24,068 nucleotides of DNA from positions 1 to 24,068 of IMG/VR virus record IMGVR_UViG_3300044617_002145. The stretch is one strand, 5' to 3'. This DNA is from a virus. Numbering within the stretch: the stretch's first letter is position 1; each line of letters opens with the position of its first letter. Below the pieces are notes generated by a model. The model worked only from the letters and a program-made list of their open reading frames with translations, had not been told where the DNA came from and made no database searches. Position numbers and translations under genes: made by a program. Shown here in pieces: positions 8,055-14,532 of this stretch.

Positions 8055-8080
8055 ATCGTGCTTCGCGTAACGAAGACGAT
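8055..8080 (-). promoter_or_regulatory. Leader hairpin upstream of the capsid gene
   Basis: Within the 193-base gap before the capsid ATG, ATCGT+CTTCG pairs with CGAAG+ACGAT: ten base pairs with one bulged base (8060) and a 5-nt loop (8066-8070). It ends ~38 bases before the ATG and lacks a following T-run on the minus strand, so it looks like a 5'-UTR structure (stability or translation control) rather than a terminator. Confidence 0.45.
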
Positions 8081-8167
8081 CTTAGCTTCTTTCCCCTTCC
8101 TGCGAACCAAAGGGCCTTACGCAGTTCAGACTGTATCCTGAAATTTACCGCTTTCAGTCAGCGTTAT

Positions 8168-8202
8168 AGAGACTTATTTATACGAAGAAAAAAATCTGTC
8201 AA
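8168..8202 (-). promoter_or_regulatory. Candidate promoter for the capsid transcript
   Basis: On the minus strand a perfect TTGACA (8202-8197) lies just after the scaffold stop. It is followed by an AT-rich run with TATAAATAAG. TATAAA is at a 14-bp spacing, which is short; AAATAA or AATAAG fall at 17-18 bp. The -35 is convincing, the -10 is ambiguous. The roughly 150-base leader it would make contains the hairpin at 8055-8080. Confidence 0.35.
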
Positions 8203-8210
8203 ATATTTTT

Positions 8211-9422
8211 TTAAGAAATACCGGCTTTAATTGCCGCAATAAAATCTTCGTGCTGCGGGCCCTCATCTTTTGCAGGGATAGAACTACCCCCTCCGGCTCC
8301 AGGTTTTGCAGATTGATATTTTGATAGCGCGCCCACTGCTTCTTGGTATTTTTCGTAGAGAGCAATGAGGTTTCCGTATAAGAAAGTCGCAGCGGAAGCC
8401 CGGATTGCGACATCCGATTTTTGTGCCTCCTGCATCTGATCGAAATCAAGAGATTTTGAGTATTGGTAGGCTTGATCAAGCCCGGAGTTCCATTCGTCAT
8501 CCCCATCGCGGCGGGAAAAGATCGGAACTTTTTCGGACAAATCCCTCCAAGCGGAATCAATTGCAGCCGCATATTTCTTGGAGCGCTCCTCCGACTGCTT
8601 TTGGCCCTCCTCTTTTCGGTGCGCCTCTAACTTCTCCAAAGCCAATTTGGCGTTTGTCGTGACTTTTTCGCGGACGCCTTGAATCTCAAGCCACCGATCC
8701 GCCATTTTATAGAAAATGTTTCGATCGCGATCATTCATGCCAGAAGCCAAGTCACTCAATTTTTCTGCTTGAGTGTCGAGGTTGGATTCCCCAAAGGCAG
8801 ACAGGATTTCCGACTCATTCAAATCATACTTGGAAACATAAACTTCAACATTCTTGCGGATCAAATTCATCGGCTCAACAACCGCATCTTTATACTCTCG
8901 CGTCGCCTCAACGCGCGCTACTTGTAGTTCCCGTTCGTATTCTTCGTTTTGCTTTTTAAGAGTTGCGACTTCTGTGCTGTCAACAACGGGAGTTTTCTCC
9001 AAATCCGAGAGCTTGGCTTCCAACTCTTCGCGGCGGCGCTTCTCTTCTTTATAGGCTTTGTTCAACTTACCAAAGGCTTTTTGCGCCGGTTCAGTGGCTT
9101 GTTTTAATTCGGGGGGAGTGTCGTCCGACTCAACGGGGGCATCTTTTTTCTTGCCTAAAATTTGCGCCAAATCATCTGCGGTGGGGGCTTTTACTTCGGC
9201 GGGGGCCGCTTTTGCCTTCGGTGAAGACTCCTGCTTTGAAGCATCCTCTTTAGGCTGCGCAGGCGCGGCTTCTTTAGACTCTGCGGGCGGCGGCTCTGAA
9301 GAAGCGGACTCAAACGCACTTCGGAGGCTCCGCGCTGAATCAAATGAAAGGGTCCCTCCTGTCTCTTCCAATTCAGGGGTTGTTACGGCGGTGTTTTCGT
9401 CAGACGGTGTTTGTTGTGTCAT
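8211..9422 (-). CDS. Capsid scaffolding protein (probable)
   Basis: ATG at 9422 with AGGA eight bases upstream; 403 residues. The N-terminal ~100 residues are low-complexity and rich in Ala, Pro, Glu and Ser (PPPAESKEAAPAQPKEDASK). Residues ~110-175 form a charged coiled coil (KAYKEEKRRREELEAKLSDLE, then LKKQNEEYERELQVARVEATREY). The middle is helical and the C-terminus has a flexible GAGGGSS linker before a short tail (HEDFIAAIKAGIS), the usual site for capsid contact in scaffolds. Size, acidic/helical composition and position immediately before the capsid gene fit a T7 gp9-like or P22 gp8-like scaffold. No protease motif seen, so it is probably not self-cleaving. Confidence 0.82.
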   Translation of the reverse strand: MTQQTPSDENTAVTTPELEETGGTLSFDSARSLRSAFESASSEPPPAESKEAAPAQPKEDASKQESSPKAKAAPAEVKAPTADDLAQILGKKKDAPVESDDTPPELKQATEPAQKAFGKLNKAYKEEKRRREELEAKLSDLEKTPVVDSTEVATLKKQNEEYERELQVARVEATREYKDAVVEPMNLIRKNVEVYVSKYDLNESEILSAFGESNLDTQAEKLSDLASGMNDRDRNIFYKMADRWLEIQGVREKVTTNAKLALEKLEAHRKEEGQKQSEERSKKYAAAIDSAWRDLSEKVPIFSRRDGDDEWNSGLDQAYQYSKSLDFDQMQEAQKSDVAIRASAATFLYGNLIALYEKYQEAVGALSKYQSAKPGAGGGSSIPAKDEGPQHEDFIAAIKAGIS

Positions 9423-9426
9423 AAAT

Positions 9427-9720
9427 TTAATCCTGCTCTTCTTCGAGATTCGGCATTAGCTCGCGGGTTGTGGGAACTTTTGTTATCGGCATGGAAAGGT
9501 TTTTGAGAGCGGTCAAAGCATGAAAATACCCCTCCCGCCGCGCGTTTTGCAGGGCGTTGAAGTGAATGAAATCGATCCCATTCGGGGCTTCAAGCTCTCG
9601 GGGCAGCCCTAATTCGGAGACAAGCCCCAAAGCAATTTCCATGTGCGGCTCTGCCAAAGTGCGTTGCAGCGCGGTTTGCAGAAGTTCGTTCTTCCTAAAA
9701 GTTTCAACTGTATGGTTCAT
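9427..9720 (-). CDS. Small conserved-looking phage protein before scaffold (97 aa)
   Basis: The ATG at 9720 overlaps the endolysin stop (ATGA) and has GAGGA ten bases upstream, so it is chosen over a GTG at 9744 that would overlap the endolysin by 28 bases. The protein is helical: TVETFRKNELLQTALQRTL, then HMEIALGLVSELGLP, then FNALQNARREGYFHALTAL. This last arrangement (a helix with N-x2-A-R-R-E-G-x3-A-L-x2-L) loosely resembles the small Bbp19-type proteins that sit near portal and capsid genes in podophages, but the match is weak. Ends four bases before the scaffold ATG. A head-assembly accessory is the best guess from position. Confidence 0.72.
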   Translation of the reverse strand: MNHTVETFRKNELLQTALQRTLAEPHMEIALGLVSELGLPRELEAPNGIDFIHFNALQNARREGYFHALTALKNLSMPITKVPTTRELMPNLEEEQD

Positions 9721-10310
9721 TTTTGAAAAGTCCTCGGGCGACACGCTTCGAAATGCATTGCATCATACCCCCAAAACGCGCCGGCACTCGTCCAGCCTTC
9801 TTTGGCAAACTCCTCCATGACTTCAAACGGCATATCCGCTTTGATGGGCCACGGGTCTTTAAAAGAGTTGTCATCCGCATCGAGATCGATTGCCGCCCCC
9901 CAAGCATGAACCGAAAGGCGAGTCCCGCCGCGCTTATTGCGGAAATTGTAGATGCCCGAAAAATCAGACACTGGCTCAAGGATTTCTCGTGTCCCTCCCT
10001 CAAAGTTCCCCAAGTTCTTGAGGATGCGAAGCAAAGAGCCCGCCACCTTTTTGTGGCAGCGGCTTTTCGTTACTAGCTGGCTCCCGTAATAAACCGGGAA
10101 CGGAAAATTAATCGAAACTAAATTTGTCTCATCCCCCGGCTCGCCGTAAAAATCTCGAAGACCCTCCTGTGTTGAAAAAGGCCACGGATTCGGAGAGGGC
10201 ATTAGGGAGAGCAAATGCTCCCGACACCTTGACTGACTCCGAGGCCCCCAGAAGCCATCCGGCACGACGCCGATCCTTCGCTGGATTCTTTGGATTTGTT
10301 CTAGGGTCAT
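9717..10310 (-). CDS. Endolysin: M15-family peptidoglycan peptidase
   Basis: ATG at 10310 with GGAAGG four bases upstream, overlapping the holin candidate's stop (ATGA); 197 residues. Residues ~4-30 look like a shortened peptidoglycan-binding repeat (IQRRIGVVPDGFWGPRSQSR). The C-terminal half holds the D,D-carboxypeptidase/L-Ala-D-Glu peptidase signature of VanY/M15 enzymes: SVHAWGAAIDLD with zinc ligands H135 and D142, and MHFE with H186 as the third ligand. This type cuts peptide bonds in the cell wall. No signal peptide or SAR segment is seen, so it should need the holin to reach the wall. Only the family-level activity is supported. Confidence 0.92.
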   Translation of the reverse strand: MTLEQIQRIQRRIGVVPDGFWGPRSQSRCREHLLSLMPSPNPWPFSTQEGLRDFYGEPGDETNLVSINFPFPVYYGSQLVTKSRCHKKVAGSLLRILKNLGNFEGGTREILEPVSDFSGIYNFRNKRGGTRLSVHAWGAAIDLDADDNSFKDPWPIKADMPFEVMEEFAKEGWTSAGAFWGYDAMHFEACRPRTFQK

Positions 10311-10480
10311 TTACCCTTCCGAAGAATGTTAATCACTCCGATAAGGCCTAGCCCCGCAACAAGAATCTGCTCCTGCAGGGCGGGCTCGATCCTCAAGCCA
10401 AGAGCTGTCGCGACCAAAATTAGCCCGCGCCAGGTTGAGTTCTCTGAAAGCCTTTCAAAAAGGAGGTTTAGAATTTTCAT
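10307..10480 (-). CDS. Holin candidate, 57 aa
   Basis: A short frame from ATG 10480 to TGA 10309-10307, with ATGA overlaps on both sides (lipoprotein gene upstream, endolysin downstream). The protein starts MKILNLLFERLSENSTW. Two hydrophobic stretches follow, LILVATALGL at ~20-29 and QILVAGLGLIGVINIL at ~38-53, separated by a charged turn (RIEPALQE), and it ends RKGK. Two short membrane helices, a basic end and position directly before the endolysin fit a small two-span holin (class II-like). The STWRGL...LG...P.LQE..L..GL.LIG pattern is like that of many small phage holins. Confidence 0.75.
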   Translation of the reverse strand: MKILNLLFERLSENSTWRGLILVATALGLRIEPALQEQILVAGLGLIGVINILRKGK

Positions 10481-10695
10481 TTGTCTTTGAGTAGTTTTGG
10501 TTTCGTTAGTTTGAATTTCTCCCAGGCATACAATTCAGAAGAATCAGCATTCCTAATGAGAGATTTCGGCACATAATTCACGCTAACTTTTAGTTGCAGA
10601 TCGCCTAGCTCGCCTCGGCTTTCACCGAAAGGCGGGATGGGGATCGTGACACAACCTAGCATTAAAAAAGGAAAAAGCAAGGTTAATATTTTCAT
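10477..10695 (-). CDS. Small lipoprotein in lysis cassette, candidate outer-membrane spanin
   Basis: 72 residues from ATG 10695 (ATGA overlap with the gene before). It begins with a lipoprotein signal peptide, MKILTLLFPFLMLGC, with lipobox L-M-L-G-C and the acylated Cys at position 15. The mature part of ~58 residues opens with a proline stretch (VTIPIPPFGESRGE) and ends basic (KPKLLKDK). Small size, lipobox, a proline patch and location in the lysis cassette suit an o-spanin (Rz1-like), with the upstream TM/coiled-coil protein as possible partner. This would imply a Gram-negative host. Lipoprotein call is firm; spanin role is inferred. Confidence 0.78.
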   Translation of the reverse strand: MKILTLLFPFLMLGCVTIPIPPFGESRGELGDLQLKVSVNYVPKSLIRNADSSELYAWEKFKLTKPKLLKDK

Positions 10696-11006
10696 ATCGA
10701 CTCAAGTTTTCTTTCGACCCTCTCCATAATCATGGTGTTTTTTGAGATGGTCTGATGGGCGGTAGCGATGACTTCCAATAGCTCGGCGTTGTTTTGTTTA
10801 AGATGCCGAATAAATTCGGCGTTCTGTGCATCAAACTTGAGTTGGCTGTCATCGATTCGGCGCTGCAAATCATCGAAGCGGCTCATAAAAAACCGAATCA
10901 AAATAAAGACAAAGACTAACCCGATCACAAGCAGCGCGACAAACATCCATCGATCCGACTGATTCGAAACAAAAGAAACTGTCTCTACAAAACTCTCCGA
11001 GTCCAT
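10692..11006 (-). CDS. Membrane-anchored coiled-coil protein of the lysis cassette
   Basis: The ATG at 11006 gives 104 residues; a TTG at 11012 would add two. An acidic N-terminus of ~19 residues precedes one strong membrane helix (MFVALLVIGLVFVFILIRFF, ~21-40). A basic patch (SRFDDLQRRID) follows, then a long amphipathic coiled coil to the end (FDAQNAEFIRHLKQNNAELLEVI...). It overlaps the lipoprotein gene by ATGA. One option is an inner-membrane spanin (TM then periplasmic coiled coil). However the positive residues follow the membrane helix, which by the positive-inside rule would put the coiled coil in the cytoplasm and argue for a holin or antiholin-like role instead. Both remain open. 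Confidence 0.75.
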   Translation of the reverse strand: MDSESFVETVSFVSNQSDRWMFVALLVIGLVFVFILIRFFMSRFDDLQRRIDDSQLKFDAQNAEFIRHLKQNNAELLEVIATAHQTISKNTMIMERVERKLESI

Positions 11007-11021
11007 AATCAATCTAAAGGT

Positions 11022-11633
11022 TTACTGTAAAAGTGCTGCAAAGGCTTCTGCGGTGGTTTCCTCAAAAGAAAACGGCGCGCTCGGCCAGTCGTTTTTCGGT
11101 GCGGGGGTCTGGATAAAAGCCGCCAGGATTCCGTTGATCCAAGCTCGGACAGCCGTGAGCTTTGGCGAGTTTCCAAGTATCGATGCAAGTTGGTTCTCAA
11201 GATCAAGAAGCGTGACAAGACGCACCGAAGAGTAGCCTTGGTTCGCGAGCCATTCTTCGGCTCCGAAGAGCTTTTCATCGATCGGCGTCGGATCGGAGGG
11301 CGGCGAGTAAATCGCAATCTCGGAAATGCCCGTGCTAGGATCGTAAGAAAAAATGCGATCCCCATAGGAAACACTAAAATCCTCTGCGGGCCCCCAAGTT
11401 GATCCGCGAGAAATAAGCGTGGCGGCGGGGTAGTCTTCAATCGATGACTTGCCGTTTACGCGGCGGTATATAACAATACGATCCCCTGAAATCGGAATCG
11501 TAGAAGATGGAAGCAACTCCTCTCCGCGAACTATGTAAATTTCTCGGCAGTCGGTATACAAAATTTGCGAGCGAACCTGCGGCGTCTCCTCTGAACTCGG
11601 CTCAAGTTGCTCAATTATTTGGTCATCACTCAT
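11022..11633 (-). CDS. Hypothetical protein following collagen-like fibre (203 aa)
   Basis: The ATG at 11633 begins five bases after the fibre stop; the longer frame to 11777 would run into the fibre coding sequence and is not preferred. The N-terminal ~20 residues are acidic (EQLEPSSEE). Residues ~20-115 look beta-rich (ILYTDCREIYIVRGEELL, RIVIYRRVNG, RIFSYDPSTG, EIAIYS). Residues ~125-165 are helical with a leucine-rich stretch (VRLVTLLDLENQLASIL), followed by AVRAWINGILAAFI. No signal peptide. No family recognised; position after a fibre gene suggests a fibre accessory, chaperone or base component. Confidence 0.72.
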   Translation of the reverse strand: MSDDQIIEQLEPSSEETPQVRSQILYTDCREIYIVRGEELLPSSTIPISGDRIVIYRRVNGKSSIEDYPAATLISRGSTWGPAEDFSVSYGDRIFSYDPSTGISEIAIYSPPSDPTPIDEKLFGAEEWLANQGYSSVRLVTLLDLENQLASILGNSPKLTAVRAWINGILAAFIQTPAPKNDWPSAPFSFEETTAEAFAALLQ

Positions 11634-11637
11634 AATA

Positions 11638-14112
11638 TTAAACTTGTTCAAACCACAAAGTTGCATCTTGAATATTGCTGCCGCCATTGCCAGAGGGGAC
11701 CGAGTAAAAGATTTCGTAAGTTTCGTAAAATCCATTTCCGGTTGAGATGTCTGATGAAACCCACGAACCAACCTCATTGGTCCCTGTTATTGCGTTATCA
11801 AGTAGCCCCGGAACGCCCTCTTCTCCGCGCCCCACTCGGTTCGATCGTAGAGAGACGCGAAGAGTCGCGTTCGCGCCGGGGGAGCGGCGGACCATAAGCC
11901 GAATCCTAAATGTCGTGTTCACGCCGAAAACTTCAGCCGGGTTGAATAAAAAGTTTCCTGTTTGCGCGATTTGATAGAACCCAAAATTTGATGGTGTAGA
12001 AGTGGCTGTTATTCCTGAAACATAGCCGCTAGCATTGAAAGTCGCGTTAACTCTATGTTGTATCTGCCCCGGCCCGACTCTTCGCGTATAAATAGAGTGC
12101 GTGTGGTTGCCCGCAGAAACCTCGCTCGCACCGGAGCCTATATTTGCAATAGCGGCGCCGCCGAGCCCCAAACTAGTGCGCCAACTGGCCCTAACTTCAC
12201 TCGCAGATATCGATAACCCATAGTTCGAAGCAAAACTTAGGCCTCGCAGTGGCTTGATATCAAGCACGTCAGGGTTGGCTTCATCTACAGTCCCCTCGGA
12301 GTCAGACCAGAAGTATCTGTGGCGAATGGAAGTAGTTTCGGAGGGCGCCAAGTCCCTAAAAATAATTCGGGCTTGTTCAGATGCAGCTGTAGACCCCGTA
12401 ATAGGTTCGGTGTTAGAAAAAGTTGACGCCGCTAACCCCGTAGGAATCCTTGCTAATGGGAAAGTCCCAGAAGTAATCATTTCTGCGCCTACAGCGGGGT
12501 TGATCTGGCGGATAGTCCAATTGCTAACATTCCCGAAAGTAGTGCCGCTTACTACTGTCCTAGAAAGGCAATTTACAGTTATACTTAAAAAATTAATTGT
12601 GGTAATTTGCCCCTCTAAAAAGCCCACTCTACCCGCGCCGTCATTCCAGTTACACCTAACAAAGTCGTTAACCGCCAATGTAGTAGAGGGCCCCGACACA
12701 ACCCAAAGTCGGCTGCCTACACTTGGGGTAATGGAACTTGTGCTAGTGTGAGAAGCCATGCCGGCTCCTTGGGCTCCTTGGAAACCTTGCGCTCCCTGAC
12801 TTCCAGTCCCGTCGGCTCCTTGGAAACCTTGGCTCCCCGACCCAATAGAGCCTTGGAAACCTTGGTTGCCAACTGCGCCCTGAAAACCCTGCGCTCCCTG
12901 ACTTCCGGTCCCGGCGGCTCCTTGGAAACCCTGCGCTCCCTGACTTCCAGTCCCGGCATTTCCTTGGAAACCTTGGTTGCCAACTGCGCCTTGGAAACCC
13001 TGCGCTCCCTGACTTCCGGTCCCGGCATTTCCTTGAAAACCTTGGTTGCCAACTGCGCCTTGGAAACCCTGCGCTCCCTGACTTCCGGTCCCGGCATTTC
13101 CTTGGAAACCTTGGTTGCCAACTGCGCCTTGGAAACCCTGCGCCCCCTGGCTTCCGGTCCCGGCATTTCCTTGGAAACCTTGCGCTCCCTGATCTCCGGT
13201 TCCGGCCGCTCCTTGGAAACCCTGCGCCCCCTGGCTTCCGGTCCCGGCGGCTCCTTGGAAACCTTGGCTACCTTGGGGGCCTCTAGCCTCAAAAGTTACA
13301 TTCTGCCACATTCCCCCCGAGCGTAAAAAATGGTAACTACTACCTGCGTGAGAAACCTGCGAATTATTATTATTAACGATAGTTTCGAAGCCAGTGACCC
13401 TAACTGTATTATTTGGGTTTAAAGCCCCGATTACAATTTGAGCGCGCGCGCCATTTGGGGCAGAATCAGAAAGAGTAATTTCCGGGCCGTCCGATCCAAA
13501 TACACTTGATGTGACATTTAATCTAACATTATAGGCATTGCTTATTTGATACGGCGGGCCACCGCTAATAGCATAAACAATGCTTTGAGAATGATGGAAG
13601 GGGATCGGCGTCTGAAAGCTGCCGCTGCTCACTGTTACTACCCCGGCCCCGGCAGGGGCTTGGCTTCCGCCCCCGGTGGCTCCTTGGAAACCCTGCGCTC
13701 CCTGACTTCCAGTCCCGGCATTTCCTTGAAAACCTTGGTTGCCGACCGCTCCTTGGAAACCTTGGTTGCCAACTGCGCCTTGGAAACCCTGCGCTCCCTG
13801 ACTTCCGGTCCCGGCATTTCCTTGGAAACCCTGCGCTCCCTGACTTCCGGTCCCGGCATTTCCTTGGAAACCTTGCGCTCCCTGACTTCCAGTCCCGGCA
13901 TTTCCTTGAAAACCTTGGTTGCCGACCGCTCCTTGGTTACCTTGGTTACCTTGGTTGCCGACTGCTCCTTGGAAACCCTGCGCCCCCTGGCTTCCGGTCC
14001 CGGCTGCGCCTTGGAAACCTTGGTTGCCGACTACTCCTTGGAAACCCTGCGCCCCCTGGCTTCCAGTTCCTTGACTCCCCGCGCCACCGCTTCCTCCGAA
14101 AAATAGTCCCAT
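11638..14112 (-). CDS. Collagen-like tail fibre with two Gly-Gln repeat tracts
   Basis: Start chosen at ATG 14112 (AAGGA seven bases upstream, just past the preceding stop at 14117); the longer frame to 14187 would overlap that gene. The product is 824 residues. Residues ~8-157 are a collagen-like tract of G-X-Y triplets (GNQGFQGNAG, GSQGAQGFQG). Residues ~158-275 form a beta-rich globular island. Residues ~276-451 are a second tract. The C-terminal ~370 residues are globular and include LARIPTGLAAS and a tail-fibre signature (WRTSLGLGGAAIANIGSG...GNHTHSIY). The tracts are almost free of proline and use Gln at the Y position. A two-residue GT step breaks the G-X-Y register in each unit. The protein should form a trimeric extended fibre. 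Host-adhesion role is inferred. Confidence 0.88.
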   Translation of the reverse strand: MGLFFGGSGGAGSQGTGSQGAQGFQGVVGNQGFQGAAGTGSQGAQGFQGAVGNQGNQGNQGAVGNQGFQGNAGTGSQGAQGFQGNAGTGSQGAQGFQGNAGTGSQGAQGFQGAVGNQGFQGAVGNQGFQGNAGTGSQGAQGFQGATGGGSQAPAGAGVVTVSSGSFQTPIPFHHSQSIVYAISGGPPYQISNAYNVRLNVTSSVFGSDGPEITLSDSAPNGARAQIVIGALNPNNTVRVTGFETIVNNNNSQVSHAGSSYHFLRSGGMWQNVTFEARGPQGSQGFQGAAGTGSQGAQGFQGAAGTGDQGAQGFQGNAGTGSQGAQGFQGAVGNQGFQGNAGTGSQGAQGFQGAVGNQGFQGNAGTGSQGAQGFQGAVGNQGFQGNAGTGSQGAQGFQGAAGTGSQGAQGFQGAVGNQGFQGSIGSGSQGFQGADGTGSQGAQGFQGAQGAGMASHTSTSSITPSVGSRLWVVSGPSTTLAVNDFVRCNWNDGAGRVGFLEGQITTINFLSITVNCLSRTVVSGTTFGNVSNWTIRQINPAVGAEMITSGTFPLARIPTGLAASTFSNTEPITGSTAASEQARIIFRDLAPSETTSIRHRYFWSDSEGTVDEANPDVLDIKPLRGLSFASNYGLSISASEVRASWRTSLGLGGAAIANIGSGASEVSAGNHTHSIYTRRVGPGQIQHRVNATFNASGYVSGITATSTPSNFGFYQIAQTGNFLFNPAEVFGVNTTFRIRLMVRRSPGANATLRVSLRSNRVGRGEEGVPGLLDNAITGTNEVGSWVSSDISTGNGFYETYEIFYSVPSGNGGSNIQDATLWFEQV
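12760..13285 (-). repeat. Collagen tract 2, with exact-period 69-bp DNA repeats
   Basis: The tract encodes repeated 23-residue units (seven G-X-Y triplets plus a GT step). At the DNA level near-identical 69-bp units start at 12961, 13030 and 13099, with a diverged fourth from 13168 and partial units on either side. The DNA is prone to slippage, so copy number may differ between relatives. Confidence 0.85.
13640..14090 (-). repeat. Collagen tract 1
   Basis: Same GFQG, GNQG, GSQGAQ building blocks as tract 2, but with more mixed unit order, including a GNQGNQGNQG run at about 13930-13960. Long near-identical stretches are shared with tract 2, which could permit recombination within the gene. 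Confidence 0.82.
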
Positions 14113-14116
14113 AAAA

Positions 14117-14494
14117 TTATCCTTGAATTGCGTGAAACCGCTTGCTCGCCACAGAACAAACAATCTGGACTTCACTACTAGGAACAATCGAAGACTCGGC
14201 TACAAAACCGCCGCCGCCTTTAGCTAAAAGAATACCTTGAGGAGTGCCGGCGTTGGGGGTGCTTCCGATGCCTAAATACATATCGGTGTCGGACAGATTT
14301 TGGACGAGCAAAAATTTCCTATCTGCTTTAGCAGGGAAGACAACAGTAGCGGTGGCGGGGCTAGCGGAAGTTGCCGAAGTAGTAGAAGCCGAAACAGGAA
14401 TCGCCTCATTCAAAATAGAGTTGATTTTTTGAAGCGATCTTTCCGGCGTATCCATCTGCGCCGGGGTGTTGTTTTCAGTGTAATACGAGGGCAT
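14117..14494 (-). CDS. Small beta-sandwich-like virion protein (125 aa)
   Basis: ATG at 14494, 38 bases after the LRR gene stop, one of the few real gaps in the block. The first ~50 residues are polar and Ser/Thr/Ala-rich. The remainder is a compact beta domain: VVFPAKADRKFLLVQNLSDTD, MYLGIGSTPNAGTPQGILLAKGGGGF, VPSSEVQIVCSVASKRFHAI. This plan (R-K-x-L-x-x-Q-N-x-S-x-T/D ... GI-L-x-x-GG ... V-x3-V) is seen in many small phage virion proteins next to tail and fibre genes. It is followed after four bases by the collagen fibre ATG, suggesting it works with that fibre, possibly at its attachment point. Confidence 0.75.
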   Translation of the reverse strand: MPSYYTENNTPAQMDTPERSLQKINSILNEAIPVSASTTSATSASPATATVVFPAKADRKFLLVQNLSDTDMYLGIGSTPNAGTPQGILLAKGGGGFVAESSIVPSSEVQIVCSVASKRFHAIQG

Positions 14495-14532
14495 ATGGTT
14501 ATGAGGTTATGCGTTTGAGGTAACCTGTCAAA

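Noticed and set aside
11634-11777. Longer start for the 203-aa gene
   Set aside because: It would overlap the fibre coding region by about 140 bases; the ATG at 11633 sits right after the fibre stop.
12961-13236. CRISPR-like repeat array
   Set aside because: The repeats are tandem with no spacers and code for Gly-Gln triplets.
12717-13292. Minus-strand alternate frame with repeated Val-Ser-Lys-Glu units
   Set aside because: It is another frame of the same 69-bp repeats inside the fibre gene; the fibre frame has proper ends and a ribosome site.
12748-13326. Long plus-strand frame of Leu/Glu/Thr repeats (also 13546-14106)
   Set aside because: It is the complement of the collagen tracts. The repeats have no stops in several frames; no start signal or promoter supports it.
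14495-14532. Promoter before the 125-aa gene (TTGACA at 14531-14526, minus strand)
   Set aside because: Good -35, but the bases at 16-18 bp spacing (AACCTC and neighbours) do not resemble a -10; CATAAC occurs only at 14 and 22 bp.
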